From: ZC4RG30 sp046347045
Lineage (GTDB): Bacteria > Pseudomonadota > Gammaproteobacteria > Steroidobacterales > Steroidobacteraceae
DNA: 64,000 bases
Reading direction: 5' to 3'
Assembly (NCBI GenBank): GCA_046347045.1
Contig: JAXMGX010000012.1
Span: forward strand, 86,055 to 150,054
Shown: piece by piece, positions 1 to 7,940 of the stretch
How positions within the stretch are numbered: the first letter of the stretch is position 1
Layout: each line of letters opens with the position of its first letter
The notes under the pieces: generated by a model
The model's input: the letters and a program-made list of their open reading frames with translations, nothing else
Databases searched by the model: none
What the model was told of the DNA's origin: nothing
Translations under genes and position numbers: made by a program

Positions 1-246
1 TACGAAAAGGGCAACGACGTGAATGCGGAGAACTCGATGGGCCTGCGCGCCATTCATGGCGCGGCGAACCGCGGATCCGATGACATCATCCGGTTCCTGG
101 TCGAAAAGGGTGCGGCGACCGATACCCCAGACAAACAGGGAAGAACGCCGATCACATGGGCGCAGGGCGTGTTCCTGGCCACACATCCGCCTGAGGCCAA
201 GCCCAGGACGGTGGCGCTGCTGAAGCAGCTGCAGGGAAAGCACTGA
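1..246 (+). CDS. Ankyrin repeat protein, C-terminal end (partial)
   Basis: The frame is open from the first base to a TGA at 244-246, so the 5' part of the gene lies outside the window. About 81 residues are visible. They contain one clear ankyrin unit (G-ANRGSDDIIRFLVEKGA, then a D-x-x-G-R-TP-TWA turn), preceded by the end of another repeat. Ankyrin repeats bind other proteins; no partner can be named from here. The TonB receptor that follows begins 66 bases after the stop. The ankyrin call is secure; total length and cell location are not visible. Confidence 0.75.
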   Translation, partial: YEKGNDVNAENSMGLRAIHGAANRGSDDIIRFLVEKGAATDTPDKQGRTPITWAQGVFLATHPPEAKPRTVALLKQLQGKH

Positions 247-312
247 GCGGACCTGGTCCCGGGGCTTTCCTGCCAGATTTTCTTGATGCATCTCGATGAG
301 GGAGGGTTGGAC

Positions 313-3162
313 ATGTCCGTACGAAACGTGATTTCCGGGATCCTGGCTGGCGCAGTCGCGGCCAATGCGGGCTTTGGAACACTGGCGCACGCCCAGCAGG
401 CCGGCAGCGCGGAAAACACCGTGGATCTGCAGGAAGTCACCGTCACCGGTTCGCGCATCCAGCGCGACGGCATGACCACACCCACGCCGGTCACGGCCGT
501 ATCCGCTGCAGACCTCAGCGTGCTGGCACCCACCACGCTCGCGGCCGGACTCACGCAGCTGCCGCAGTTCAACAGCAGCTCCGTGCCCGAAGGCGCGCCC
601 GCGGCGGGCTGGACCGGTGCTTCCGGCGCCAGCATCCTGAATCTGCGCGGCGTGGGCCAGAACCGCACGCTGGTGCTGCTCGATGGCCGGCGCATCGTGC
701 CGTCGAGCCGCCGTGGCACGCTCGACGTGAACCTGCTGCCGGACCCGCTGGTGAAGCGCGTCGAGGTCGTCACCGGCGGCGCGTCGGCGGCTTATGGATC
801 AGACGCGGTCAGCGGCGTCGTCAACTTCATGCTCGACACCGACTTCACCGGCGTCGAGGCCAACCTGCAAGGCGGCATCACCGAACTCGGTGACAACGGC
901 AACCTCAAGGCGGGGCTTGCGGCCGGCATGCGCATCGGCGACCGCGCGCACCTCATGGGGTCGCTGGACTACTACCAGGCCAACGCGATCAAGGACGCCA
1001 CCCGGCGCGACTGGCAGCAAAGCTGGGGCGTCATCGCCAATCCGCTGGCAAGCCAGGCCGGCCAACCGGCGCGCATCACGCGCTCGAATGTGCGCTCCCG
1101 GCAGTTCACGACGGGCGGCCTGATCCTGAGCGGCCCCTTCATCAACCAGCAGTTCATGCCGGGCGGCACGCTTGCGCCGTTCGTTGCCGGCACGGACGTC
1201 ACCAGCACGACTCAGGTGGGCGGCGATGGCCAGGATCCCTCCTGGTACAACTACTTCACGCCCGACAGCAAGCGCGGCAGCGGCTTCGCCCACTTCAGCT
1301 ACGACCTCGCCGATGACGCAACGCTGTTCGTGCAGGCGCTGGTCGGCCGCAACGACTCGAGCTACCTCTCGCCTCCGGCCGGTGGCCAGTTCGCGAACTG
1401 GGCGATCACGATCTACGGCGACAACGCCTTCCTGCCGCAGGTCATCCGCCAGACGATGACGGCGAACCAGAACTTCCGGCTGGGACGCGCGGGCGACCTC
1501 GATTACGGCGCATCCAAGGCCATCAAGCAGGAGAACCTGCTGCAGTCGTACACCACCGGACTCAAGGCGCGCCTGGGTGACTGGAAACTGGATGCCTACT
1601 ACCAGTACGGCCGCACCAATTCCGACATCTACATGGACAACGCGATCCGGCTCGATCGCATCTACCAGGCCATCGACGCAGTGAACAGCGGCGGGCAGAT
1701 CGTCTGCCGCTCCACGCTGATGTACCCGGGCAATGGCTGCGTGCCGATGAATGTGTTCGGCGTGGGCTCGCCATCGCGCGCAGCCATCGACTGGATCTCG
1801 CAGGACATCTCGCAGAAGCAGCTGGTGCAGCAGCACGTGGCGGACATCGCGCTGTCCGGCTCCCCGTTCAGCAACTGGGCCGGCGCGGTCTCGCTCGCCA
1901 CCGGCATTTCGTGGCGCGAGGACACTTTCCGCCAGGTCGTGTACCCGGTGGCGCTGCATGCCGGCACCGACATGCCGGTGATCGGGCCGACGCTGGGCTA
2001 CAAGGGCCTGCCGACCGTGTATTCGGGCAATGCCAACATCTTCGAGCGCGGGCCTTCGGCCAGCCCGCAGGGTTCGTACAACGTGCGCGAGGCCTTCGCG
2101 GAAATGCAGATGCCGCTGCTGGGCAAGACGGCGCTCTCGAACTCCATCGATTTCAATGCTGCCGTGCGCTTCGCCGACTACAAGGGCAGCGGCGGCGTCT
2201 GGGCATGGAAGGCCGGCCTCGACTGGCAGGTATACGATGATCTGCGTCTGCGCGCCACGCGTTCGCGCGACGTGCGCGCCGGTACGCTGTCGGAACGCTT
2301 CGATTCCTCCCGCGGCCCGGGCAATGTCACCGACCCGACCACCGGCAACGCAACGCCCTATGCCATCACCGTGGTCGCGGGCGGCAACCCGAACGTGAAT
2401 CCGGAAAAGGCCGACACGCTGACCTTCGGTGCCATCTATCGTCCTGCCTGGCTGCCCGGTCTCAACCTGTCCGTCGACGCATTCAACATCGACATCGCCG
2501 GCGCCATCGGCCAGCTTGGCGCGCAGAACATCGTCGACCAGTGCTTCGCGGGAGCCACCCAGTTGTGCGGCTTCGTGCACCGTGACTCCGCCGGCATCAT
2601 CTCCGTGGTCGACAACCTGTTCATCAACACCGACAAGGCAAAGACGCGCGGCGTCGACATCGAAACCTCGTACCGTGGCGCGGTCAACCTGTTTGGCGGC
2701 GGTGAGCAGATCGGTGTGCGGTTGCTGACCTCCTACATCCACGAGCTGTCCACGACGCTGGCCGGCGCGGCCAAGGTCGATCGGGCCGGGCAGACCGGCC
2801 AGGCGGGCGGCGCCCCGGACTGGCAGGCAACGCTGAGCCTCAACTACGACCGGGGACCGTTCTCGGCAACTCTGCAGGAACGCTATATCGCTGCCGGCAC
2901 CTACAATTCGACCTGGACTCAGGGCGTGGACATCGACGACAACTCGGTGAGCGCCTCGTACCTCACCAACCTGCAGCTGGCCTATGGCGGCGACCTGTCA
3001 GGTGGCGGCTCGTACAAGGTGACGCTGAACGTCAACAACGTGTTCGACGCGGATCCACCGCTGGTGGCTTCGTGGGGTTTCACCGGGTCCCAGGCGACCA
3101 ATTCCGGCCTGTTCGATGTCTACGGCCGGCGCTACAGCCTGGGCGTGCGCTTCAAGTTCTGA
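313..3162 (+). CDS. TonB-dependent outer-membrane receptor
   Basis: A 949-residue protein of the usual TonB-receptor length. A signal peptide ends at a cleavable AHA-QQ near residue 30. A plug domain follows with the VTVTGSRI start, the NLRG-G-RTLVLLDGRR segment and the VEVVTGGASAAYGSDAVSGVVN motif. A long beta-barrel ends in the typical ...RRYSLGVRFKF with C-terminal Phe. I chose the ATG at 313 because GAGGGAGGG lies 7-10 bases upstream and the signal peptide begins there; an in-frame start at 283 would add ten non-signal residues. Such receptors import siderophores, sugars or other large ligands through the outer membrane using TonB energy. The ligand is unknown. The next gene, 22 bases downstream, is a secreted metallo-hydrolase, so the pair may handle one substrate. 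Confidence 0.93.
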   Translation: MSVRNVISGILAGAVAANAGFGTLAHAQQAGSAENTVDLQEVTVTGSRIQRDGMTTPTPVTAVSAADLSVLAPTTLAAGLTQLPQFNSSSVPEGAPAAGWTGASGASILNLRGVGQNRTLVLLDGRRIVPSSRRGTLDVNLLPDPLVKRVEVVTGGASAAYGSDAVSGVVNFMLDTDFTGVEANLQGGITELGDNGNLKAGLAAGMRIGDRAHLMGSLDYYQANAIKDATRRDWQQSWGVIANPLASQAGQPARITRSNVRSRQFTTGGLILSGPFINQQFMPGGTLAPFVAGTDVTSTTQVGGDGQDPSWYNYFTPDSKRGSGFAHFSYDLADDATLFVQALVGRNDSSYLSPPAGGQFANWAITIYGDNAFLPQVIRQTMTANQNFRLGRAGDLDYGASKAIKQENLLQSYTTGLKARLGDWKLDAYYQYGRTNSDIYMDNAIRLDRIYQAIDAVNSGGQIVCRSTLMYPGNGCVPMNVFGVGSPSRAAIDWISQDISQKQLVQQHVADIALSGSPFSNWAGAVSLATGISWREDTFRQVVYPVALHAGTDMPVIGPTLGYKGLPTVYSGNANIFERGPSASPQGSYNVREAFAEMQMPLLGKTALSNSIDFNAAVRFADYKGSGGVWAWKAGLDWQVYDDLRLRATRSRDVRAGTLSERFDSSRGPGNVTDPTTGNATPYAITVVAGGNPNVNPEKADTLTFGAIYRPAWLPGLNLSVDAFNIDIAGAIGQLGAQNIVDQCFAGATQLCGFVHRDSAGIISVVDNLFINTDKAKTRGVDIETSYRGAVNLFGGGEQIGVRLLTSYIHELSTTLAGAAKVDRAGQTGQAGGAPDWQATLSLNYDRGPFSATLQERYIAAGTYNSTWTQGVDIDDNSVSASYLTNLQLAYGGDLSGGGSYKVTLNVNNVFDADPPLVASWGFTGSQATNSGLFDVYGRRYSLGVRFKF

Positions 3163-3184
3163 CACCGTTTTACCGGAGAGCAAC

Positions 3185-4090
3185 ATGAACCGAATTGGAA
3201 AGTGGATCGGGCACACGGTGCTTGCGCTGCTGATGCTCGCGCCCTGCGCCTTCGCGCAGGGCAAGCTCACTCTCGAGGTCTACACCGGACATGGCGTCGT
3301 CGGCTACGACGTCAACTCCACGCTGATCTCGGGAGAAAAGGACCTGCTGCTGATCGATGCGCAGTTCTCGCTCAGCGAAGCGCACAAGCTGGCGGCGAAG
3401 ATCCTCGAATCGAAGAAGAACCTGGTCGCCATCTACGTCACCCATCCGCATCCGGACCACATGTTCGGGCTGGCGGTGCTGAAGCAGGCCTTCCCGCAGG
3501 CGCGCGTGCTGGCGTTGCCACAGACTGCCAGTGCGGTAAAGGCGGCCTGGCCGAATCGGCAGAAGTTCTGGGTTGCCACCTATGGCAGCAACATCCCCGG
3601 ACCGGAACCGGTGCTGCCGGAGGAACTGGCAACGCCCTACCTGGAACTGGAAGGCCACCAGTTTCCGGTCACCGGTCCGGTCGGTGGCAGCGATGGTCCG
3701 GGCAACAGCTTCGTGTACATCCCGCAGCTGAAGGCCGTGGTCACGGGCGACATCGTCTTCGACCGCGTGTATTTCGGCGTGCAGAAGGACAAGAATCGGG
3801 AAGAGTGGCTGAAGAGCCTCGACCAGATCCTGGCGCTCAAGCCCGAGATCATCGTGCCGGGCCATGAGGGCCCGGGCGCCACGCGCAACCCCGCTTCCAT
3901 TGCCTTCATGAAGAAGTACGTTGCCGACTGGGACGCCAACGTGGCCCGCTCGAAGAATGCCGCCGAAATGAAGAAGGCCACGCTCAGGAAGTATCCGAAG
4001 TTAGGCATGGAGTTCACGCTGGACCAGCGCGTCGCGGCCTACTTCCCGGCGCAGCCGGCGCCCGCCGCTTCCAGCGCGCCCGCACGTTAG
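3185..4090 (+). CDS. Secreted metallo-beta-lactamase-fold hydrolase
   Basis: A 301-residue protein with a signal peptide (MNRIGKW... to CAFAQ-G, about residue 24), so it is probably periplasmic. The MBL-fold metal motif THPHPDH (HxHxDH) lies near residue 97. A later metal Asp is in VVTGDIVF and a His in IVPGHEG, so the zinc site looks complete. The start ATG at 3185 has GGAGAG 5 bases upstream. It follows the TonB receptor by 22 bases on the same strand and is probably cotranscribed. The superfamily covers beta-lactamases, lactonases, glyoxalase II and others. This one resembles the unassigned secreted branch, so no substrate is claimed. Confidence 0.88.
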   Translation: MNRIGKWIGHTVLALLMLAPCAFAQGKLTLEVYTGHGVVGYDVNSTLISGEKDLLLIDAQFSLSEAHKLAAKILESKKNLVAIYVTHPHPDHMFGLAVLKQAFPQARVLALPQTASAVKAAWPNRQKFWVATYGSNIPGPEPVLPEELATPYLELEGHQFPVTGPVGGSDGPGNSFVYIPQLKAVVTGDIVFDRVYFGVQKDKNREEWLKSLDQILALKPEIIVPGHEGPGATRNPASIAFMKKYVADWDANVARSKNAAEMKKATLRKYPKLGMEFTLDQRVAAYFPAQPAPAASSAPAR

Positions 4091-4100
4091 CGGCCGCCGG

Positions 4101-4940
4101 CTAGAGGGTCAGGGCGCTGTACACGATGGTCAACACGATCATCAACACCAGCGACACGGCGTAGAACGCGGCGATTGCGGTGAGCTTGGCCAGCGTGCGG
4201 ATGCGGCTGTCGCCGTAGAAGCGACGCATCGCCAGGTACAGGTAGATCACCAGCCAGCATGCCAGCAGTACGCTCACGGCCGCTGACACCGGGGCCAATG
4301 CGGGCCAGGCGTGGGCAGTCCCCTGCAGCACGATTGCGAGCGCGCCCAGCAGAAAGGCCGCCGTATGAGTGTGCAGGTAGAACACCAGGTGCTCCACGTA
4401 CCAGCGGCGCGGCCGCCAGTACAGCAGCAACATGCCCGCCGCGATCAGCGGCAGGAACAGGAACATCGCGCGCGGCAGGGAGGCCATGAACAGGTGGTTC
4501 AGCGATGCCCCGCCATCTGCCAGCATCTTGTTGCAGGCGCTGCGCGCCCGTTCGGCCAGCCACGCCGGATTGGAGGAAAGCCCGGCGCAGCCCTGGGCCT
4601 TCTCCGCGTCATCGACCTTGAAATGCAGCAGATCGTCGTGATGGAAGACTCCGAGCAAGCCGAAGAACAGCAGGCTGATCACCAGGTACAGCCGGAACGG
4701 AGGCATGAAGCTGGCGCGACGGTTCGCGACGAACTGCCGGGTCACCTCGCCCGGTTTCGTCATCAGGAGCCACAGCGTGCGCCACAGGCGCCCGTCCACG
4801 TGCGTCAGCGAATGCCAGCCATCATGGAACAGGGCGTGCATCGAACGCGCGCTCTCGTGCGCGCTCTGGCCGCACTGGGAGCAATAGGGGCCGGCGAGCG
4901 GCGCCTCGCAATTGCCGCAGTGGCTGGGGTGCTCGGACAT
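4101..4940 (-). CDS. DUF3667 domain membrane protein
   Basis: A 279-residue protein that begins with a small zinc-ribbon-like segment (CGNCEAPLAGPYCSQCGQ, four Cys in two C-x2-C pairs). It then has the conserved VDGRLWRT...TKPGEVTRQF--NRRASFMPPFRLY signature of DUF3667, and four or five hydrophobic segments in the second half. The family has no known function. It sits convergent to the metallo-hydrolase with a 10-base gap, and behind the terminator of the oxidoreductase operon, so it is probably transcribed alone. The ATG at 4938-4940 directly precedes the Cys motif, which supports this start. Confidence 0.85.
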   Translation of the reverse strand: MSEHPSHCGNCEAPLAGPYCSQCGQSAHESARSMHALFHDGWHSLTHVDGRLWRTLWLLMTKPGEVTRQFVANRRASFMPPFRLYLVISLLFFGLLGVFHHDDLLHFKVDDAEKAQGCAGLSSNPAWLAERARSACNKMLADGGASLNHLFMASLPRAMFLFLPLIAAGMLLLYWRPRRWYVEHLVFYLHTHTAAFLLGALAIVLQGTAHAWPALAPVSAAVSVLLACWLVIYLYLAMRRFYGDSRIRTLAKLTAIAAFYAVSLVLMIVLTIVYSALTL

Positions 4941-4967
4941 GACCGAAAGGATATAGAGCCGCCAATG

Positions 4968-4997
4968 AAAAGGCCCGCGCGATCACTCGCGCGGGCC
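4968..4997 (-). terminator. Rho-independent terminator of the oxidoreductase operon
   Basis: An 11-bp perfect inverted repeat (arms 4972-4982 and 4987-4997, loop TCAC), almost all G/C. On the minus strand it is followed by TTTT (4968-4971). It begins 26 bases after the stop of the molybdopterin-subunit gene and lies before the DUF3667 start, so it should end that transcript. Confidence 0.85.
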
Positions 4998-5023
4998 CGT
5001 TCGAAGCGGCCGAATGGACCCCG

Positions 5024-7387
5024 TCAGGCGACCGAGAACCCCTCGCGGGTGATCGGCAGCGTGCGGATGCGCACCTTGGTGGCCGCATAGATCGCATTGC
5101 AGATCGCAGGCACCGCCGGCGGGAATGCCGGCTCACCCACGCCCGTCGGCGGGAAGTTGGTGTCGAGGAAGTGCACATCGACCACCGGCGCCTGCGACAT
5201 GCGCGCCAGCTTGTAGGTGTCGAAGTTCTTTTCCTGCGGCCGGCCGTTCTCGATGTGGATCTCCTGCCCCATGGTGGCGATGGCATCCACGACGCAGCCC
5301 TGCACCTGGTTCTCGGCGGCCGACAGGTTCACCACGGGGCCGATGTCGCCCACCACGGTCATCTTGTGCACGCGGACCTTCTTGTTCCTGTCCACGCTCA
5401 CCTCGGCCACTTCGGCGAAATGGCCCTGGTGCGAGAAGTGGAACGCAAGGCCATGGTAGTGACCCTTCGGCAGCGGCTTGCCCCAGCCCGAACGCGCAAC
5501 CGCTTCCTTGATGGTCGCGATGGCGCGTTCCGGATTCAGTCCACCGCCACCCGGGCCACGCCCGGGACCGGCAGCGGCCGGCGCCGGCTGCTTGTTCTGG
5601 AAGGTGTCGATCAGGAACTCGGCATGATCGCGACCCGCTGCCGTCGACAGCTCATGCATGAACGACTGCACCACGAAGGCCGCGGTGTTCGAGCCCGGCG
5701 CGCGCCACGGGCCGCAGGGGATGTGGAATTCCTCCAGCGTCTGCGACAACCGGTAGTTCGGCGTGTACTCGGCCGGGAACTCGCCCGGCGAAGGCCAGCC
5801 GCCGCCGTTCACCGCGCGCTTGCTGCCGCCCGGCGTATTGTCGGAGAAGGAGATGGCCTGACCCGACCAGGCCACGATCCTGCCCTTGTCGTCGAGGCCG
5901 GCCTTGAAGGCGTGGAATCCACCGGGACGATACCAGTCGTGCCCCATGTCGTCCTCGCGCGTCCACACCAGCTTCACCGGAATGCCGCCGGCCTGCTTGG
6001 AAATGGCCGCGGCTTCGGAGACGAACTCCTGCATCAGGCGACGGCCGAAGCCGCCACCCACACGCATCTGGTGCATCACTGCGCGCTCGGCGGGCACGCC
6101 CACCACCTTCGCAGCCGTGGTGCGGGCACCATCGGGGATCTGCACCGCGCCCCAGATCTCGAGTCTGTCGCCGGCCGGATCCTTCTGGTACCAGGCCGTG
6201 GTGTTCTGCGGTTCGAGGTTGGCATGCGCGACGAAGCCGAAGGTGTAGAAGGCCTCGACGGTCTTCTTGGCACCCTTCAGGCCCGCTTCCACGTCACCGA
6301 CCTTGCGCAGTTCCTGCGCGCCCGGACCCTTGGCGGATTCCTTTGCCTTGGCGGAGAAGGCCGTCCAGCTGTCGCGCGAGGCATTGCTCTCGTCCCAGGT
6401 GATCTTCAGCTTCTTCTTCGCGGAGAAGGCGGCCCAGGTGTTGTCGGCCACGATGGCGACGCCCGGCATCACCTCGATGACATTGTTGGTGCCTTCGACC
6501 ACGAAGGCATCGACCACGCCCGGCAGCTTGCGGATCTCTTCGAGATTGGCCGATGCCACCTTGCCGCCCACCGCGGGGCACTTCTCGAACACCGCCACCT
6601 TCATGTTGGGCAGCTGCACGTCCATGCCGAACAGCGACTGGCCGGTCACGAGCTTGGTGTTGTCCACGCCCGTGAAGCGCTTGCCCATCAGCTTCCAGTC
6701 CTTGCGGTCCTTCAGCTTCAACTCGGCGGGATTCGGCACCGGCATCGACGCGGCCGCCGTGGCCAGCGAGCCATAGCCCGCGCTGCGGTTGCTGGCGGCA
6801 TGGATGACCGTGCTGTCGGAAGTGGTGATTTCGGAAGCGGGCACACCCCACTGCTGGGCCGCAGCGGCCACCAGCAGTGCGCGCGCGCCGGCGCCGGCCT
6901 GGCGCAGCGTGGTGAAGTTCATCGGGATGGACATCGAACCGCCGGCGAACTGCGCGCCGTAGACGGCGGCATTGATCGGGGACTGCTCCACCGTCACGTC
7001 GGCCCACTTCGCATCCAGCTCTTCAGCCAGGATGACGCCGAAGCCGGTCTTGATGCCCTGGCCGATTTCCGGGTTCTTGGAATACAGCGTGATCTTGCCA
7101 TTCGGCGCGATCTTCACGTAGGCGCCCGGGTTGAATGCCGGTCCCGGCGGCGGACCCGCGGGACGCGCACCGCCACCACCAGCCTGCTGCGCTTCGGCGG
7201 TCTGCGGGTTCAGCATGCCGAAGGCCACGAGCAGGCCACCGCCCGCGGCCACCGAAGCCTGCAGGAAGCCGCGGCGCGACACCGGCGCACCAGCCAGTGC
7301 CTTCATCGAGGCGCCAAGCCCTTCGGGCTTGTCGAGCTGCTCGCGCAGCACCTCGGGGTAGTACTCGTTGTTGACGATGGAGTTCAT
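5024..7387 (-). CDS. Xanthine dehydrogenase-family molybdopterin-binding subunit (IorB-like)
   Basis: A 787-residue large subunit of a molybdenum hydroxylase, similar in layout to isoquinoline 1-oxidoreductase beta subunit. A twin-arginine signal (SRRGFLQASVAAGGG, about residues 38-52) indicates export of the folded enzyme. Family landmarks include the MRVGGGFGRR molybdopterin loop in the middle and GVGEPAFPP near the C-terminus, which carries the catalytic Glu. The longer open frame upstream is a shadow of the next gene. I place the start at ATG 7385-7387, which overlaps the [2Fe-2S] subunit stop as ATGA, giving translational coupling. The substrate is unknown; the family oxidises N-heterocycles, aldehydes and purines. 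A Pro/Gly-rich insert follows the signal. Confidence 0.92.
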   Translation of the reverse strand: MNSIVNNEYYPEVLREQLDKPEGLGASMKALAGAPVSRRGFLQASVAAGGGLLVAFGMLNPQTAEAQQAGGGGARPAGPPPGPAFNPGAYVKIAPNGKITLYSKNPEIGQGIKTGFGVILAEELDAKWADVTVEQSPINAAVYGAQFAGGSMSIPMNFTTLRQAGAGARALLVAAAAQQWGVPASEITTSDSTVIHAASNRSAGYGSLATAAASMPVPNPAELKLKDRKDWKLMGKRFTGVDNTKLVTGQSLFGMDVQLPNMKVAVFEKCPAVGGKVASANLEEIRKLPGVVDAFVVEGTNNVIEVMPGVAIVADNTWAAFSAKKKLKITWDESNASRDSWTAFSAKAKESAKGPGAQELRKVGDVEAGLKGAKKTVEAFYTFGFVAHANLEPQNTTAWYQKDPAGDRLEIWGAVQIPDGARTTAAKVVGVPAERAVMHQMRVGGGFGRRLMQEFVSEAAAISKQAGGIPVKLVWTREDDMGHDWYRPGGFHAFKAGLDDKGRIVAWSGQAISFSDNTPGGSKRAVNGGGWPSPGEFPAEYTPNYRLSQTLEEFHIPCGPWRAPGSNTAAFVVQSFMHELSTAAGRDHAEFLIDTFQNKQPAPAAAGPGRGPGGGGLNPERAIATIKEAVARSGWGKPLPKGHYHGLAFHFSHQGHFAEVAEVSVDRNKKVRVHKMTVVGDIGPVVNLSAAENQVQGCVVDAIATMGQEIHIENGRPQEKNFDTYKLARMSQAPVVDVHFLDTNFPPTGVGEPAFPPAVPAICNAIYAATKVRIRTLPITREGFSVA

Positions 7388-7857
7388 GAGGCGCTCCCGT
7401 TCAGAGACTGGGCCGCGGACTTGATGGCCGCGCGGATGCGTACATAGGTGCCGCAGCGGCACAGGTTCTGCATCGCGTTGTCGATGTCGGTATCGGTGGG
7501 ATTCTTCTTCTGCGCCAGCAGCGCCGAGGCGCTCATGATCTGGCCGGCCTGGCAGTAGCCGCACTGCGGCACGTCGTGATCGATCCAGGCCTTCTGCACG
7601 GCGGTGAGCACGCCGTTCTGCGCCAGGCCTTCGATGGTGGTGATCTTCTGTCCTGCCACCGCAGTGGCCGGTACCGAGCACGACCGCACCGGTGAACCGT
7701 TCAGGTGAACGGTGCAGGCGCCACACTGCCCCACGCCGCAACCGAACTTCGTGCCGACGAGTTTCAGTTCGTCACGCAGCACCCACAGCAGAGGCTGATC
7801 GTCCATCACCTCCACTTCACGATCGATGCCGTTGACGTTCAATTTCACTTTGGCCAT
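7384..7857 (-). CDS. [2Fe-2S]-binding oxidoreductase small subunit (IorA-like)
   Basis: A 157-residue iron-sulfur subunit that passes electrons from the molybdenum site. The N-terminal plant-ferredoxin-type cluster is bound by CGVGQCGAC...C. The C-terminal helical cluster is bound by CGYCQAGQ and LCRCGTY. All eight cysteines are present, and the length matches the family. The start at 7857 (MAKVKLNVNG) fits the family N-terminus; the frame extends 21 codons further upstream without similarity. Its stop overlaps the start of the large subunit (ATGA), so the two are made together. No FAD subunit is adjacent, as in isoquinoline-oxidoreductase-type enzymes, which use cytochromes as acceptors. Confidence 0.93.
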   Translation of the reverse strand: MAKVKLNVNGIDREVEVMDDQPLLWVLRDELKLVGTKFGCGVGQCGACTVHLNGSPVRSCSVPATAVAGQKITTIEGLAQNGVLTAVQKAWIDHDVPQCGYCQAGQIMSASALLAQKKNPTDTDIDNAMQNLCRCGTYVRIRAAIKSAAQSLNGSAS

Positions 7858-7940
7858 GTTGCCCGTCCGAGTCTTGTGACTTGAATAGAAGAGCGGGACG
7901 CCCCGTAAGCCCGGGAGCATAACTGCGCCCTATGCGCCCT

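Noticed and set aside
799..2742. A 647-codon open frame antisense to the first TonB receptor
   Set aside because: No start context or recognisable domains; low-complexity His/Arg/Val/Ala composition is what GC-rich coding DNA gives on the opposite strand.
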